In this document: piece after piece, positions 29,031-39,214 of the stretch
How positions within the stretch are numbered: position 1 is the stretch's first letter
How the letters are laid out: every line of letters begins with the position of its first letter
Assembly (NCBI RefSeq): GCF_022343555.1
Contig: NZ_JAKQZH010000002.1
Location: forward strand, 310,001 to 374,000
Source: Marinobacter sp. C7
Lineage (GTDB): Bacteria; Pseudomonadota; Gammaproteobacteria; Pseudomonadales; Oleiphilaceae
Direction of reading: 5' to 3'
DNA: 64,000 nucleotides
Notes under the pieces: generated by a model
What the model was told of the DNA's origin: nothing
Databases searched by the model: none
The model's input: the letters and a program-made list of their open reading frames with translations, nothing else
Translations under genes and position numbers: made by a program

Positions 29031-30772
29031 ACCTGATCATTGTCACCGCCTGCCCACAGGGCGTTGCCACCGGTTTTCTCGCCGCACGGGCCCTGGAACG
29101 TGCCGCCACGCAGAAAGGCTGGCACGTGACCACAGACATTCGCGGCCAGGGTGGCCGGATCGACAGCCTGCCTGCCCCGGAGACCATTGCCGGTGCCGAC
29201 CTGGTGATCGCCGCCGTCAGTGCCCCGGCTGACCTGAGTGCATATGTTGGCAAGCGACTTTACCGCCTGCCGGTGACCGAGGCTCTGCCGGATCCGGGCG
29301 CAGTCCTGAAGCTGGCCGAACGGAACGCCATCCCGTTCGAGCCGGAGGCCGAACCCGGTGGCTCAGGCGACGCCGCGGCACCGGGCGGTAAATCCATTGT
29401 GGCGGTTACAGCCTGCCCGACCGGCGTCGCCCACACCTTCATGGCCGCGGAGGCATTGACCGCGGCAGCCGAGGCAGCCGGGCACCGGATCCGGGTGGAG
29501 ACCCAGGGCTCCGTGGGTGCCCAGGACCCGCTCACCGACGAGGAAATTGCCGGCGCCGATGTGGTCATCCTGGCCTGCGACATCGAGGTAGAGCCTGGCC
29601 GGTTTGCCGGCAAGCGGGTCTGGCGCACCTCCACCGGTGCGGCGCTGAAGAAACCGGCGGACACCATCCGGGATGCCCTGGACCGGGCCGAGGTGCTGAG
29701 CGCGTCGAGCCAGAAAACGGAAACGGCCGCCGGCGGTGAGAAGCGTGGCCCCTACAAGCACCTGCTGACAGGGGTCTCATTCATGCTGCCGATGGTGGTG
29801 GCCGGCGGCCTGCTGATAGCCCTGTCCTTCGTTTTTGGCATCGAGGCCTTCCAGGAAGAAGGAACCCTGGCCGCCGCGCTGATGCAGATCGGGGGCGGCA
29901 CCGCCTTCAAGCTGATGATTCCGTTGCTGGCGGGCTACATTGCCTGGTCGATTGCGGACCGGCCCGGTCTGGCTCCGGGCATGATCGGCGGTTACCTGGC
30001 CGGAACTCTTGGGGCCGGCTTCCTCGGTGGTATCGTCGCCGGCTTCCTGGCCGGTTATACCGCCCGGGCGGTAAGCCAGAAACTGCCGTTGCCGGAAAGC
30101 ATTGAGTCCCTGAAACCGATCCTGATCATTCCATTGATCGCCAGCCTGGTGACCGGACTGGGCATGATCTACGTGATCGGCGAACCCATGGCCGCGATCA
30201 TGGACAGCCTGACCGGCTGGCTCGAGAGTATGGGTACCACCAACGCCATCCTGCTGGGCGGAATCCTTGGCGCCATGATGTGCTTTGATCTCGGAGGCCC
30301 CGTGAATAAAGCCGCCTACACGTTTGGTGTGGGGTTGCTGTCCGAGGGCAGTGGCGGCTCAGCACCCATGGCGGCGATCATGGCGGCAGGGATGGTTCCC
30401 GCCATAGGCATGGGGGTCGCCTCTTTCGTGGCTCGACGCAAGTTCGCGGAGGCCGAACGCCAGGCCGGTCGGGCGTCGTTTGTGCTCGGCCTGTGCTTTA
30501 TCTCCGAGGGCGCGATTCCGTTCATGGCCAAGGACCCGCTGCGAGTGATTCCGGTATGCATGCTCGGAGGTGCAATCACCGGGGCGCTGTCCATGTTGTT
30601 CACAGTAAAACTGATGGCACCCCATGGCGGTCTGTTTGTCCTGGCCATTCCGAATGCGGTGAGTGCCGTTCTTCCTTATCTGGTCGCCATCGGCATCGGT
30701 TCCCTGGTCATCGGTTTCGGATACGCCCTACTGAAAACCGGTAAGGCGGAAGTGACAGCGGCCGCGATATAA
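29027..30772 (+). CDS. fruA: PTS fructose permease, EIIB'-EIIB-EIIC
   Basis: Inner-membrane fructose transporter that phosphorylates the sugar at C1. The 581-residue protein has two tandem EIIB domains: the first with VTACPQGVATGF (C9) and the second with VTACPTGVAHTF (C130), which is the standard catalytic one. The EIIC membrane domain from about residue 245 has repeated glycine-rich helices and GGPVNKAAYTFGVGLL. The start was set at the ATG overlapping the fruK stop, with GGGGAG upstream; the frame is open further into fruK. No strong terminator follows; an AT-rich gap leads to the globin gene. Confidence 0.95.
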   Translation: MNLIIVTACPQGVATGFLAARALERAATQKGWHVTTDIRGQGGRIDSLPAPETIAGADLVIAAVSAPADLSAYVGKRLYRLPVTEALPDPGAVLKLAERNAIPFEPEAEPGGSGDAAAPGGKSIVAVTACPTGVAHTFMAAEALTAAAEAAGHRIRVETQGSVGAQDPLTDEEIAGADVVILACDIEVEPGRFAGKRVWRTSTGAALKKPADTIRDALDRAEVLSASSQKTETAAGGEKRGPYKHLLTGVSFMLPMVVAGGLLIALSFVFGIEAFQEEGTLAAALMQIGGGTAFKLMIPLLAGYIAWSIADRPGLAPGMIGGYLAGTLGAGFLGGIVAGFLAGYTARAVSQKLPLPESIESLKPILIIPLIASLVTGLGMIYVIGEPMAAIMDSLTGWLESMGTTNAILLGGILGAMMCFDLGGPVNKAAYTFGVGLLSEGSGGSAPMAAIMAAGMVPAIGMGVASFVARRKFAEAERQAGRASFVLGLCFISEGAIPFMAKDPLRVIPVCMLGGAITGALSMLFTVKLMAPHGGLFVLAIPNAVSAVLPYLVAIGIGSLVIGFGYALLKTGKAEVTAAAI

Positions 30773-30913
30773 ATCTGTTAAACGGTTTTTATGCAAAAAT
30801 AAACTATAAGACCGACTAGTAGTTACATTTAGCTATGGAAAAGTTTCTTTGCAGAATTAGAATGCGTGGCCTTATCAGACTGGTTTCACTCTCGACAAGG
30901 ACACAGACTGCAA

Positions 30914-31306
30914 ATGAACAACACGGATCTCGTTTTCCAGAGTTATGGACGTTGCTGCCGCAGGGATGATTTTTTCGTCGATTTCTACGACTTTTTCATG
31001 TCCAGTTCCGATACCATCCGCAACCGCTTCCTGAAAACCGACATGGACGCCCAGCGGCATCTGCTCCGGAACGGCATCATGCAGCTGATCCTGCATGCCC
31101 GTGGCATGTCGGACCGTAAGCTGCGAGCCCTGGGCGAGAGCCACAACCGTAACAACTACGACATCAAGCCGGAGTGGTATACGTTGTGGCTGGAGGCGCT
31201 GCTGAAAACCGTTCGCCAGCACGACCCGGACTACACACCGGAGTTGGGCAAGGCCTGGCGGGAAGTGCTGAACCCCGGTATTGACCTGATCCGCGGGGCT
31301 TACTGA
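30914..31306 (+). CDS. Single-domain globin
   Basis: A 130-residue cytoplasmic heme protein. The pattern (QSYGRCCRRDDFFVDFYDFF, then HLLRNGIMQLILHARG, then LGESHNRNNYDIKPEWYTLW) fits a bacterial single-domain globin, with the proximal heme ligand most likely the His of ESHNRNNY. Oxygen or nitric oxide binding is the usual role. I prefer the ATG start (MNNTDLVFQS), with AAGGA about 12 bases upstream; a GTG 48 bases earlier is open too. It stands between the fru operon and a sulfide oxidoreductase on the other strand, whose end it nearly touches (10 bases). Confidence 0.82.
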   Translation: MNNTDLVFQSYGRCCRRDDFFVDFYDFFMSSSDTIRNRFLKTDMDAQRHLLRNGIMQLILHARGMSDRKLRALGESHNRNNYDIKPEWYTLWLEALLKTVRQHDPDYTPELGKAWREVLNPGIDLIRGAY

Positions 31307-31316
31307 GCGTTAGCCC

Positions 31317-32576
31317 TCACCCTCGTGGTGCGGGCTTTGCCAGCCATTCGTGACCCTTCAGCATGCCGTGCCAGTAGAGGCCCGGCAGTTGCTTGGCCTT
31401 CAACCACCAGGCCGCCCGCGTTGCCTTGGTGCCATCGTTGAGCCACTTCGGGAAGCTGGGCTGCAGCTGGCCGCCATAGCCGAACTCGGCCAGCACAATC
31501 CGGCCGTTCTCCACCGTCAGCGGGCAGGAGCCATAGCCCAGATAGGCTGCTTTCAAGGGTTGATTGCGCAGGGTTGCCAGCAGGTTCTCGGCTACAACCG
31601 GCGCCTGTTTGCGGACTGCCGCCGCGGTTTTGGCGTTGCCTGTGCCGCTGACATCCCCCAGGCCAAAGACATTGGCAAAGCGCCTGTGGCGCAGGGTGTC
31701 CTCCTCCAGGTCCAGCCAGCCACCTTCATTGGCCAGGGTGGATTCCCGGACAACTTCCGGCGCCCGCTGCGGCGGCACCGCATGCAGCATATCGAAGTTC
31801 ACGTCCTTGTCCCGGCTGTTACCCTCGGCATCGGTGACGCGGAATGTGGCAGTCTGTGCCGGACCATTTACCGCCACCAGGTTGCTCTGGAAACTCACAT
31901 CGATGCCGTATTTGCGGATGTAGGCCTCCAGCGCCGGCACATAGTCGGGAACACCGAACAACACCGCACCGGCATTGTGGAACTGGATATCAATGCCCTC
32001 CAGCACGCCATGTTTGAGCCAGTAGTCCGACGACAGGTACATGGCTTTCTGGGGCGCTCCGGCGCATTTGATGGGCATTGGTGGCTGACTGAACAGAGCG
32101 CGGCCCTGTTTCAGGCTTCGCACGGTTTCCCAGGTGTAGCTGGCCATCCCCTCCAGGTAGTTCGAGGTTACGCCATTTTGTCCGAGCGCTTCCTTCAGAC
32201 CGTCGATTCCCTCCCAGTGCAGTTCCAGGCCTGGCGCGATTACCAGAGTCTCGTACGCCATCCAGGAGCCGTCCGCCAATTGGATGCAGTTCTGGTCCGG
32301 GTCGAGGGCGATGACTTTTTGCTGGTACCAGCTGACGAATGAGGGCATGACCTCCTGCATGGGTTTGGCGGTCACCTCGGGACGGAAGACACCCCCTCCA
32401 ACCATGGTCCAGCCGGGCTGGTAGTGGTGGATGGAGGACGGTTCCAGCACCGAGACATCGAGGGTCCGGTCCCGATTGTGGAGGCTGGACGCGACTGAAA
32501 TGCCCGCGGCTCCACCACCCACAATCACTACGGTGTGTTTTTTGTCGTATTCCCGTGGGACTGCATTCGAATTCAT
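31317..32576 (-). CDS. sqr: Type II sulfide:quinone oxidoreductase-like flavoprotein
   Basis: FAD enzyme that oxidises sulfide and passes electrons to quinone at the inner membrane. The N-terminal FAD site is VVIVGGGAAG. Two cysteines expected for the SQR disulfide are present, C171 in MPIKCAGAP and C351 in GYGSCPLTVENG, and the second FAD motif is FGLGDVSGTGNAKTAAAVRKQAP. These features match the eukaryote-like type II group rather than NADH dehydrogenases. The start was placed at ATG 32576 (MNSNAVPREYD, 419 residues); a TTG at 32639 is open. No persulfide dioxygenase gene is adjacent. The upstream region carries a perfect palindrome that may be an operator. Confidence 0.85.
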   Translation of the reverse strand: MNSNAVPREYDKKHTVVIVGGGAAGISVASSLHNRDRTLDVSVLEPSSIHHYQPGWTMVGGGVFRPEVTAKPMQEVMPSFVSWYQQKVIALDPDQNCIQLADGSWMAYETLVIAPGLELHWEGIDGLKEALGQNGVTSNYLEGMASYTWETVRSLKQGRALFSQPPMPIKCAGAPQKAMYLSSDYWLKHGVLEGIDIQFHNAGAVLFGVPDYVPALEAYIRKYGIDVSFQSNLVAVNGPAQTATFRVTDAEGNSRDKDVNFDMLHAVPPQRAPEVVRESTLANEGGWLDLEEDTLRHRRFANVFGLGDVSGTGNAKTAAAVRKQAPVVAENLLATLRNQPLKAAYLGYGSCPLTVENGRIVLAEFGYGGQLQPSFPKWLNDGTKATRAAWWLKAKQLPGLYWHGMLKGHEWLAKPAPRG

Positions 32577-32658
32577 GCCTTGAACCTCTCTGTTTGTCTT
32601 TCTTGGAGCAACCACCAGGCCGTGGTTGATATTGATCAAATATTAGCAAACATTGAGG

Positions 32659-32670
32659 TATAACGTTATA
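32659..32670. promoter_or_regulatory. Perfect 12-bp palindrome upstream of the sulfide oxidoreductase gene
   Basis: TATAACGTTATA is a perfect dyad in the AT-rich gap between sqr and the divergent phospholipase D gene, with TTGA and TCAA flanks offset by two bases. AT-rich dyads like this are typical operators for ArsR-type sulfide sensors (BigR/SqrR), but no regulator gene is visible nearby. The assignment is by position and symmetry only. Confidence 0.4.
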
Positions 32671-32758
32671 TCAAATAGAAATATGTCAGGTGGCCCAAAG
32701 ACCGGGCGAAGAGTCGGTTCTGCATTATAGTGTCAGGAGGAGATTCCTATACTCCTGG

Positions 32759-34345
32759 ATGGAGGGGCGATTGGCAGCGACATTTCCTGCAGTGCGACGT
32801 ACCTGGCTTTGGCCGGTAGCGGCACTCTTTCTGTTGTTATCGGGCTGTGCCTTGCCGCCATTGGCCGACCGGCCTGTCAGCCAGTCGTTTCCTCAGTCCC
32901 AAACTCGTGAGACGGCCCTGGGGCAGGCCATTGCGCCGAAGACCGATGCCCATCCCGGAGAGAGCGGAGTCGTTCTGCTGGCGGATCCCTACGATGCCTT
33001 TGCCGCCCGGGCCCTGCTGACCGAAGCCGCAGAGAGCAGCCTGGATGTGCAGTATTACATCTGGCGGCCGGACACCACTGGTACCCTGATGCTGTATACC
33101 CTCTATCGGGCTGCCGAACGCGGCGTGCGGGTCAGGCTGTTGCTGGATGACAACGGCATTGCCGGCATGGACGACATCCTTGGGGCCCTGAGCCGGCATC
33201 CTGACATCCAGATTCGTCTGTTCAATCCGTTCGTGGTGCGAAACCCCAAATGGCTGGGTTACTTTACGGACTTCCGGCGCCTCAATCACCGGATGCACAA
33301 CAAATCCTTCACCGCGGACAATCAGGTCACGATCATTGGTGGCCGTAACATTGCGGATGAATACTTTGGCGCCGCCCAGGGTGCGTTGTTTGCGGATCTG
33401 GATGTGCTGGCCATCGGCCCGGCGGTGGATGAGGTATCCCGGGATTTCGACCGTTACTGGGCCAGCAGTGCCTCCTGGCCCGTCCAGCGGATCCTGGGTG
33501 AGCCGGATCCGGATCCTGATCCGCAGGCGGCACTCACCGATCTGTTCAGCAGCGCCGAGAACAGTGATGCAGCCGCGGTCTATGTCCGCGCGCTGGAGGA
33601 TTCGGAGTTCCTGCGAAAGCTGTTGGCCAGGAAGCTGACGTTCAACTGGGCGCCAGTGGTCATGGTCAGCGATGATCCTTCGAAAGTGATGGGTGAGAGC
33701 GACCAGGAGGACCTGCTCAGCCGGCAGCTGGCCCGGGCACTCGAGGACCCCGAACGGAGTATCACGCTGATCTCTCCCTACTTCATCCCCCGGGATGCCG
33801 GAGTCGAACTGTTCCGAAAGCTGGAAGAGCGGGGGGTTGAGGTGCGGGTTCTGACCAATTCCCTTGAGGCCAACGACGTGGCCCTGGTGCATGCCGGTTA
33901 CAGCAAATACCGGAAACCCCTGCTACGGGCGGGTGTCGAGCTGTGGGAAATGCGCAGGCTCGATGATGAGGCGCCGCGGGAAGAAGACCTGCAAACGGGC
34001 ATGATGGGCAGTTCGGCTTCCAGCCTGCATGCGAAGACTTTCGCGGTGGATGGCCAGACCCTCTTCGTGGGCTCATTCAACTTCGATCCCCGCTCCATCC
34101 ACCTCAATACCGAACTGGGGTTTGTGATTGAGAGTCCGGAGTTGGCGCGAACCCTGGAACGGGAATTTGACCAACAGGTGCGCTTCAGTGCTTACCAGGT
34201 GGTGCTGAACGAGGACGGTGACCTGCGCTGGCTGGAGCAACAGGAACACCGGACGGTGACATACAGCCATGAGCCGGGCACCGGGCCACTGAAGCGAATG
34301 ATGGTGTTTTTCTGGTCGTTGATGCCGATCGAATCCCTGTTATAG
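32759..34345 (+). CDS. Phospholipase D / cardiolipin synthase (ClsC-like), predicted lipoprotein
   Basis: Membrane-associated phosphatidyltransferase of the two-HKD family. Both catalytic motifs are intact: HRMHNKSFTADNQ (H180) and SLHAKTFAVDGQ (H424), each followed by GG/GS-x-N. The N-terminus has charged residues, a hydrophobic segment and the lipobox LLLSGC, so it is probably anchored to a membrane on the periplasmic side. The layout resembles YmdC/ClsC, which makes cardiolipin from phosphatidylglycerol and phosphatidylethanolamine. From ATG 32759 it has 528 residues. AGGAGG at 32735 is 18 bases upstream, too far for this ATG, so the exact start is uncertain. Confidence 0.85.
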   Translation: MEGRLAATFPAVRRTWLWPVAALFLLLSGCALPPLADRPVSQSFPQSQTRETALGQAIAPKTDAHPGESGVVLLADPYDAFAARALLTEAAESSLDVQYYIWRPDTTGTLMLYTLYRAAERGVRVRLLLDDNGIAGMDDILGALSRHPDIQIRLFNPFVVRNPKWLGYFTDFRRLNHRMHNKSFTADNQVTIIGGRNIADEYFGAAQGALFADLDVLAIGPAVDEVSRDFDRYWASSASWPVQRILGEPDPDPDPQAALTDLFSSAENSDAAAVYVRALEDSEFLRKLLARKLTFNWAPVVMVSDDPSKVMGESDQEDLLSRQLARALEDPERSITLISPYFIPRDAGVELFRKLEERGVEVRVLTNSLEANDVALVHAGYSKYRKPLLRAGVELWEMRRLDDEAPREEDLQTGMMGSSASSLHAKTFAVDGQTLFVGSFNFDPRSIHLNTELGFVIESPELARTLEREFDQQVRFSAYQVVLNEDGDLRWLEQQEHRTVTYSHEPGTGPLKRMMVFFWSLMPIESLL

Positions 34346-34391
34346 GGGATCAGTCTGACAGATGTCTTAGCAGAGAAAAGCGGGAAGGAAA

Positions 34392-34468
<77 letters not shown>

Positions 34469-34481
34469 AACAACGGCCGGT

Positions 34482-34487
34482 ATTATA
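34482..34487 (-). promoter_or_regulatory. Candidate -10 box of the tRNA-Pro gene
   Basis: A perfect TATAAT on the minus strand ends 14 bases before the tRNA 5' end, a normal distance for a tRNA promoter. I do not see a convincing -35 element at 16-18 bases spacing. Confidence 0.5.
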
Positions 34488-34570
34488 CGGATTAAACGCG
34501 TTTTGGCTACCCCTTGGGCGGGGAATTTTTGTCCGTATAACTGCCAGTACCGGCCGTCTCGCCGTCCCTG

Positions 34571-36652
34571 TTACCCGGCGGTGGGCAACAGGGAAATGTC
34601 CGCCACCCGCAGGAACAGGTTGCGCAGGCGATTGAGCAGCGCCAGGCGGTTGTTGCGGATCGCCTCGTCCTCGGCCATGACCATGACCTCGTCGAAGAAG
34701 GTATCCACCGGCTCCCGCAGGCTCGCCAGGGAGCTCAGGGCACTGGCGTAGTCGCCCTGCTCGAACAGCGGCACCACCTTGTGGGCCTGCTCTTCCACCC
34801 GGGCCGCCAGGGTCTTTTCCTCGGCATCCTGCAACAGGTTGTCGTCCACGGTTTCGCCGATGCTGTCACCACCCTGCTTGGTCAGGATGTTGGATACCCG
34901 TTTGTTGGCCCCCGCCAGGGCCTGGGCCTCGGGCAGCTGGCGGAAGGCTTCCACGGCCTTGACCCGGCGATCGAAGTCCAGCGGTTTGGTGGGCCGGCGG
35001 GCGTGCACCGCGAGGTAGACCTCGGCGCCGATGCCCTGCTCTTCGTAGTGGGCGCGGAAGCGCTCGAGCATGTAGTCCACCACGGTGGTGGCGGTGTTCT
35101 GCTCGGTCAGCACGCTGAAGTTCTGCTCGGCCCACTCGCAAACGGTCTGCAGGTCCAGCGGCAGTTCACGCTCAATGATGATGCGCAGCACGCCCAGGGA
35201 GGCCCGGCGCAGGCCGAACGGATCGCGGGTGCCGGAGGGCGGCTGATTGATGCCGAACAGGCCCACCAGGGAATCGATCCGGTCGGCGATGGCGACGGCG
35301 CAGCCCGTCAGGGTGCCGGGCAGGTCGTCACCGGCGAAGCGCGGCATGTACTGCTCGTTCAGCGCCTTGGCCACATCCTCGTGCTCGCCATCGTTGGCGG
35401 CGTAGTACTGGCCCATGATGCCCTGCAGGTCGGTGAACTCCAGGACCATTTCGGTGACCAGGTCGGTCTTGGCCAGCATCGCAGCGCGTTCGGCCAGGAC
35501 CGGGTCGCTGTTGATCGCCTCGGCGATCTTCTTTGCCAGTGCGGCGACCCGCACCGACTTGTCGTAGATGCTGCCCAGCTTCTCCTGGAACACGATCGGT
35601 TTGAGGGCCTCGATGCGGTCTTCCAGCCGGCTCTTGCGGTCGGTGTCGTAGAAGAATGCGGCGTCGGCCAGGCGCGGGCGGATCACCTTCTCGTTACCGG
35701 AGACGACCTGGCTCGGGTCCTTGCTTTCCAGGTTGGCCACGGTAATGAACAGCGGCAGCATCTTGCCGTCCTTGTCCACCACGTGGAAATACTTCTGGTG
35801 CTCCTTCATGGACGAGATGAGCGCTTCCGCGGGAACCTCTAGGAAGCGCTCCTCGAACCGGCCCATCAGTGGCACCGGCCACTCGTTCAGGGCGGTGACC
35901 TCGTCCAGCAGGTCCTCGTCGATAACCGCCTTGCCGCCAGCTTCCTTCTCGGCCAGGGCGGCAACCCCGGCGCGGATATGTTCGCGGCGTTCGGCGAAGT
36001 CCGCCAGCACGTAGCCTTCCTGCTTGAGGACCACCTCGTAGTCATTCGGGGTGGGGACAATCAGCGGCTTCGGGCAGTGGAACCGGTGGCCGCGGGTGGT
36101 ATTGCCCGGCTTCAGGCCCATGATGGGGGCGTCGATCACCTTGTTGCCGAACAGCAGGATCAGCCAGTGCACCGGGCGAACGAATTCGGTGCGGTAGGCG
36201 CCCCAGCGCATGCGCTTGGGAATCGGCAGGGCGGCCAGGGACTGCTCAACCAGTTCCGGCATCAGTTCCACGGTCGGGCGACCCTTCTCCACGGTGCGGT
36301 AGACCACCCAGGCGCCTTTGTCGGTTTCCATGGTATCGAGCTGATCCGGGGTAATGCCCAGGGAGGTGGCGAAGCCGGTTAGCGCCCGGGTCGGGTTGCC
36401 GGAATCGTCGAAGGCGGCCTTGACGGCCGGGCCACGCTTCTCCACCGGCTTGTCCGGCTGGGCGTCCGCCAGGTCACGGACCCGAACGGCCAGTCGACGC
36501 GGTGCGGCAAAGGCTTCCACCTTGCCGAATTCAATGCCGGCATCTTCCAGGCCCTTGGCAATGCCTCGGGTGAAAGCGTCGGACAGTGGCTTGAGAGCCT
36601 TGGGAGGCAGCTCTTCGGTGCCCAGTTCGACCAGAAAATCCTGTGTAGCCAT
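34571..36652 (-). CDS. glyS: Glycine--tRNA ligase beta subunit
   Basis: Beta chain of the alpha2beta2 bacterial glycyl-tRNA synthetase; it contributes tRNA recognition. The 693 residues start with the family signature [23 protein letters not shown] (first 20 shown in part), and the C-terminal region contains the DALR-like anticodon-binding segment [12 protein letters not shown] near residue 655. It follows glyQ with a 2-base gap, as in most bacteria with the two-chain enzyme. It is encoded next to, and in the same direction as, tRNA-Pro downstream. Confidence 0.97.
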   Translation of the reverse strand: MATQDFLVELGTEELPPKALKPLSDAFTRGIAKGLEDAGIEFGKVEAFAAPRRLAVRVRDLADAQPDKPVEKRGPAVKAAFDDSGNPTRALTGFATSLGITPDQLDTMETDKGAWVVYRTVEKGRPTVELMPELVEQSLAALPIPKRMRWGAYRTEFVRPVHWLILLFGNKVIDAPIMGLKPGNTTRGHRFHCPKPLIVPTPNDYEVVLKQEGYVLADFAERREHIRAGVAALAEKEAGGKAVIDEDLLDEVTALNEWPVPLMGRFEERFLEVPAEALISSMKEHQKYFHVVDKDGKMLPLFITVANLESKDPSQVVSGNEKVIRPRLADAAFFYDTDRKSRLEDRIEALKPIVFQEKLGSIYDKSVRVAALAKKIAEAINSDPVLAERAAMLAKTDLVTEMVLEFTDLQGIMGQYYAANDGEHEDVAKALNEQYMPRFAGDDLPGTLTGCAVAIADRIDSLVGLFGINQPPSGTRDPFGLRRASLGVLRIIIERELPLDLQTVCEWAEQNFSVLTEQNTATTVVDYMLERFRAHYEEQGIGAEVYLAVHARRPTKPLDFDRRVKAVEAFRQLPEAQALAGANKRVSNILTKQGGDSIGETVDDNLLQDAEEKTLAARVEEQAHKVVPLFEQGDYASALSSLASLREPVDTFFDEVMVMAEDEAIRNNRLALLNRLRNLFLRVADISLLPTAG

Positions 36653-36654
36653 GG

Positions 36655-37683
36655 TTATGCGTTCCCCTGTTCCTGCTGTGCCTTCTTCGCTTTCTTGCCC
36701 TTCTTCTTGCCGTTGGCCTTGGCTTCAGCGGCCTCTGTCGCGGCCAGAACTTCCGCCTTCAGGGCCTCCGGGGCCAGCGGGAAGCCGAGCTTGCGGCGGC
36801 TGTCGAAGTAGGCCTGGGCCACGGCGCGGGCCAGGGTGCGAACGCGGAGAATGAAACGCTGACGCTCGGTCACGGAGATGGCGTGACGGGCATCCAGCAG
36901 GTTGAAGGTATGAGAGGCCTTGAGCACCTGCTCATAGGCCGGCAGTGGCAGACCCACCTCGATCAGCCGGGCGCTCTCGCGCTCATGCACGTCGAAGCTG
37001 TGGAACAGGAACTCGGTATCGGCCTGCTCGAAGTTGTAGGTAGACATTTCCACTTCCTGCTGGTGGAACACGTCGCCGTATGTAACGACGCCGTCCGGAC
37101 CCTCGGTCCAGACCAGGTCATAGACGCTGTCCACGCCCTGCAGGTACATGGCGATACGCTCCAGACCGTAGGTCAGCTCGCCGGTGACCGGATAGCACTC
37201 CAGGCCGCCCACCTGCTGGAAGTAGGTGAACTGGGTCACCTCCATGCCGTTGAGCCAGATTTCCCAGCCCAGGCCCCAGGCGCCGAGGGTGGGCGATTCC
37301 CAGTTGTCCTCGACGAAACGGATGTCGTGGACCAGCGGGTCCAGGCCCAGGGCCCGCAGGGAATCCAGGTACAGTTCCTGGATGTTGTCCGGGGAGGGCT
37401 TCAGGACCACCTGGAACTGGTAGTAGTGTTGCAGACGGTTGGGGTTTTCCCCGTAACGGCCGTCGGTGGGACGACGGCTGGGCTGAACGTAGGCCGCATT
37501 CCAGGTCTCCGGACCGATTGCCCGCAGGAAGGTGGCCGGGTGGAAGGTACCGGCTCCCACTTCCATATCCAGGGGCTGGAGAACCACGCAGCCGTGCTGC
37601 GCCCAGAAATTCTGCAGAGCCAGGATCAGACCCTGGAAGGTCTTGATATCCGGCGCGGAGTTGTGCGTTGCCTTGTCTGTCAC
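36655..37683 (-). CDS. glyQ: Glycine--tRNA ligase alpha subunit
   Basis: Catalytic chain that makes glycyl-adenylate. Strong family stretches include [50 protein letters not shown] and [19 protein letters not shown]. At 342 residues it is about 20-40 longer than usual. The extra length is a C-terminal lysine- and alanine-rich tail ([17 protein letters not shown]), which looks unstructured and could contact tRNA; that is inference. First gene of glyQS, with a TATAAT-like box about 70 bases upstream. Confidence 0.97.
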   Translation of the reverse strand: MTDKATHNSAPDIKTFQGLILALQNFWAQHGCVVLQPLDMEVGAGTFHPATFLRAIGPETWNAAYVQPSRRPTDGRYGENPNRLQHYYQFQVVLKPSPDNIQELYLDSLRALGLDPLVHDIRFVEDNWESPTLGAWGLGWEIWLNGMEVTQFTYFQQVGGLECYPVTGELTYGLERIAMYLQGVDSVYDLVWTEGPDGVVTYGDVFHQQEVEMSTYNFEQADTEFLFHSFDVHERESARLIEVGLPLPAYEQVLKASHTFNLLDARHAISVTERQRFILRVRTLARAVAQAYFDSRRKLGFPLAPEALKAEVLAATEAAEAKANGKKKGKKAKKAQQEQGNA

Positions 37684-37754
37684 GACGTATGCCTGCTGAT
37701 TCAGTCTGTGTGTGGCGCCCCGATCATCCTCCGGGGCACTCCGAAAAAAGGCGC

Positions 37755-37760
37755 ATTATA
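37755..37760 (-). promoter_or_regulatory. Candidate -10 box of the glyQS operon
   Basis: A perfect TATAAT read on the minus strand, 72 bases before the glyQ ATG, in the gap separating glyQ from the end of trkA. The matching -35 position has only TTAGAA (18-base spacing), a weak fit, so this rests mainly on the -10 box and position. Confidence 0.4.
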
Positions 37761-37810
37761 CGCTTGCCAATGCGGTATTTCTAAGTGGTCTTCACTGCGT
37801 TGATTTTGAA

Positions 37811-39214
37811 CTAGAAGAAGGTCAGCCCGACCTGAAAAAGTTTCTCGACATCCCGGACCCGGGACTTGTCCACCAGGAACAGGATCAGATGATCGTCCGG
37901 CTGTACCCGCAGGTGATCGTGGGCGATCAGGACCTCGTTGTGGCGGACGATGGCGCCGATGGTGGTGCCTTCCGGCAGGGAGATCTCATCCAGTCGTTTG
38001 CCCACCACCTTGGACGACCGGTGATCGCCGTGGGCGATCGCCTCGATAGCCTCCGCGGCGCCGCGACGCAGTGAGTGAACGTTTACTACATCGCCTCGGC
38101 GAACGTGGGTGAGCAAGCTGCCAATGGTGGTCTGCTGGGGCGAGATCGCCACATCGATGTCGCCACCCTGGATCAGGTCCACATAGTCGGGGTTGTTGAT
38201 CAGGGTCAGTACCTTACGCGCGCCGAGGCGCTTGGCCAGCAGGGAGGCCATGATGTTGGCCTCGTCATCGTTGGTGACCGCGCAGAAGACATCGGTGTTC
38301 TCGATGTTCTCTTCCAGCAGGATGTCCTTGTTGGCGGCGTTGCCTTCCAGCACCACGGTCTTGCGCAGGTTCTCGGACAGCATCACGCAGCGCTCATGAT
38401 TCCGGTCCAGCAGCTTGACCTGGTAGCGGCCTTCCAGGGTGCTGGCCAGGCGTTGGCCGATGTTGCCGCCGCCGCAGATGAAGATCTTCTTGTACGGCTT
38501 TTCCAGGGGCTGAAGCTCGCTCATGACCGAGCGGATATGGTCGGCGCCGGCGATGAAGAACACCTCGTCGCCGTCCTCGATCACGGTGTCCCCCTGGGGC
38601 ATGATCGCCCGGTCCTTGCGGAAGATGGCGGCCACCCGGGTGTCGATCTTGGGCATGTGGGTGCGCAGGTAGGACAGCTCGTGCCCCACCAGTGGACCGC
38701 CCTTGGTGGCCTGGATTGCCACCAGCCGTGCCAGGCCCTTGGAAAACTCGAGTACCTGCAGCGCCCCGGGGTATTCGATCAGCCGGGTAATATGTTTGGT
38801 AACCAGATGCTCGGGGCTGATCAGGACATCGATGGGAAAACCGCGCAGGCTGTCCAGGTCCTTGGCCTTGTCACGCTGGTAGAACAGCTCCGGCTTGGCC
38901 AGGTAGGCGTTGGCCCGGACCCGGCAGATGGTGGTCGGCGTCTTGTACAGCAGCTTGGCGACCTGGCAGGCGACCATGTTGGTTTCGTCGCTGTTGGTGA
39001 CGGCAATCACCATGTCGCCGTCTTCAGCGCCGGCCTGCCGGAGTACCGTCGGATAGGACGCCTTGCCCTGAACCGTCCGGATGTCCAGGCGATCCTGCAG
39101 TTCCCGCAGCCGCACACTGTCGCTGTCGACCACGGTGATGTCGTTGGCTTCGTTGGCGAGGTTCTCCGCCAGGGTACCGCCCACCTGGCCGGCGCCGAGG
39201 ATCAGGATCTTCAT
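37811..39214 (-). CDS. trkA: Trk potassium uptake regulatory protein TrkA
   Basis: Peripheral NAD(H)-binding subunit that gates the TrkH/TrkG potassium channel. The 467-residue protein has two RCK halves, each with a Rossmann N domain ([19 protein letters not shown] at the start and [16 protein letters not shown] in the middle) followed by a TrkA-C domain ([10 protein letters not shown] and [19 protein letters not shown]). The ATG overlaps the rsmB stop, with GGAGAAAC upstream, placing it as last gene of def-fmt-rsmB-trkA. The trkH channel gene is not adjacent. Confidence 0.96.
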   Translation of the reverse strand: MKILILGAGQVGGTLAENLANEANDITVVDSDSVRLRELQDRLDIRTVQGKASYPTVLRQAGAEDGDMVIAVTNSDETNMVACQVAKLLYKTPTTICRVRANAYLAKPELFYQRDKAKDLDSLRGFPIDVLISPEHLVTKHITRLIEYPGALQVLEFSKGLARLVAIQATKGGPLVGHELSYLRTHMPKIDTRVAAIFRKDRAIMPQGDTVIEDGDEVFFIAGADHIRSVMSELQPLEKPYKKIFICGGGNIGQRLASTLEGRYQVKLLDRNHERCVMLSENLRKTVVLEGNAANKDILLEENIENTDVFCAVTNDDEANIMASLLAKRLGARKVLTLINNPDYVDLIQGGDIDVAISPQQTTIGSLLTHVRRGDVVNVHSLRRGAAEAIEAIAHGDHRSSKVVGKRLDEISLPEGTTIGAIVRHNEVLIAHDHLRVQPDDHLILFLVDKSRVRDVEKLFQVGLTFF

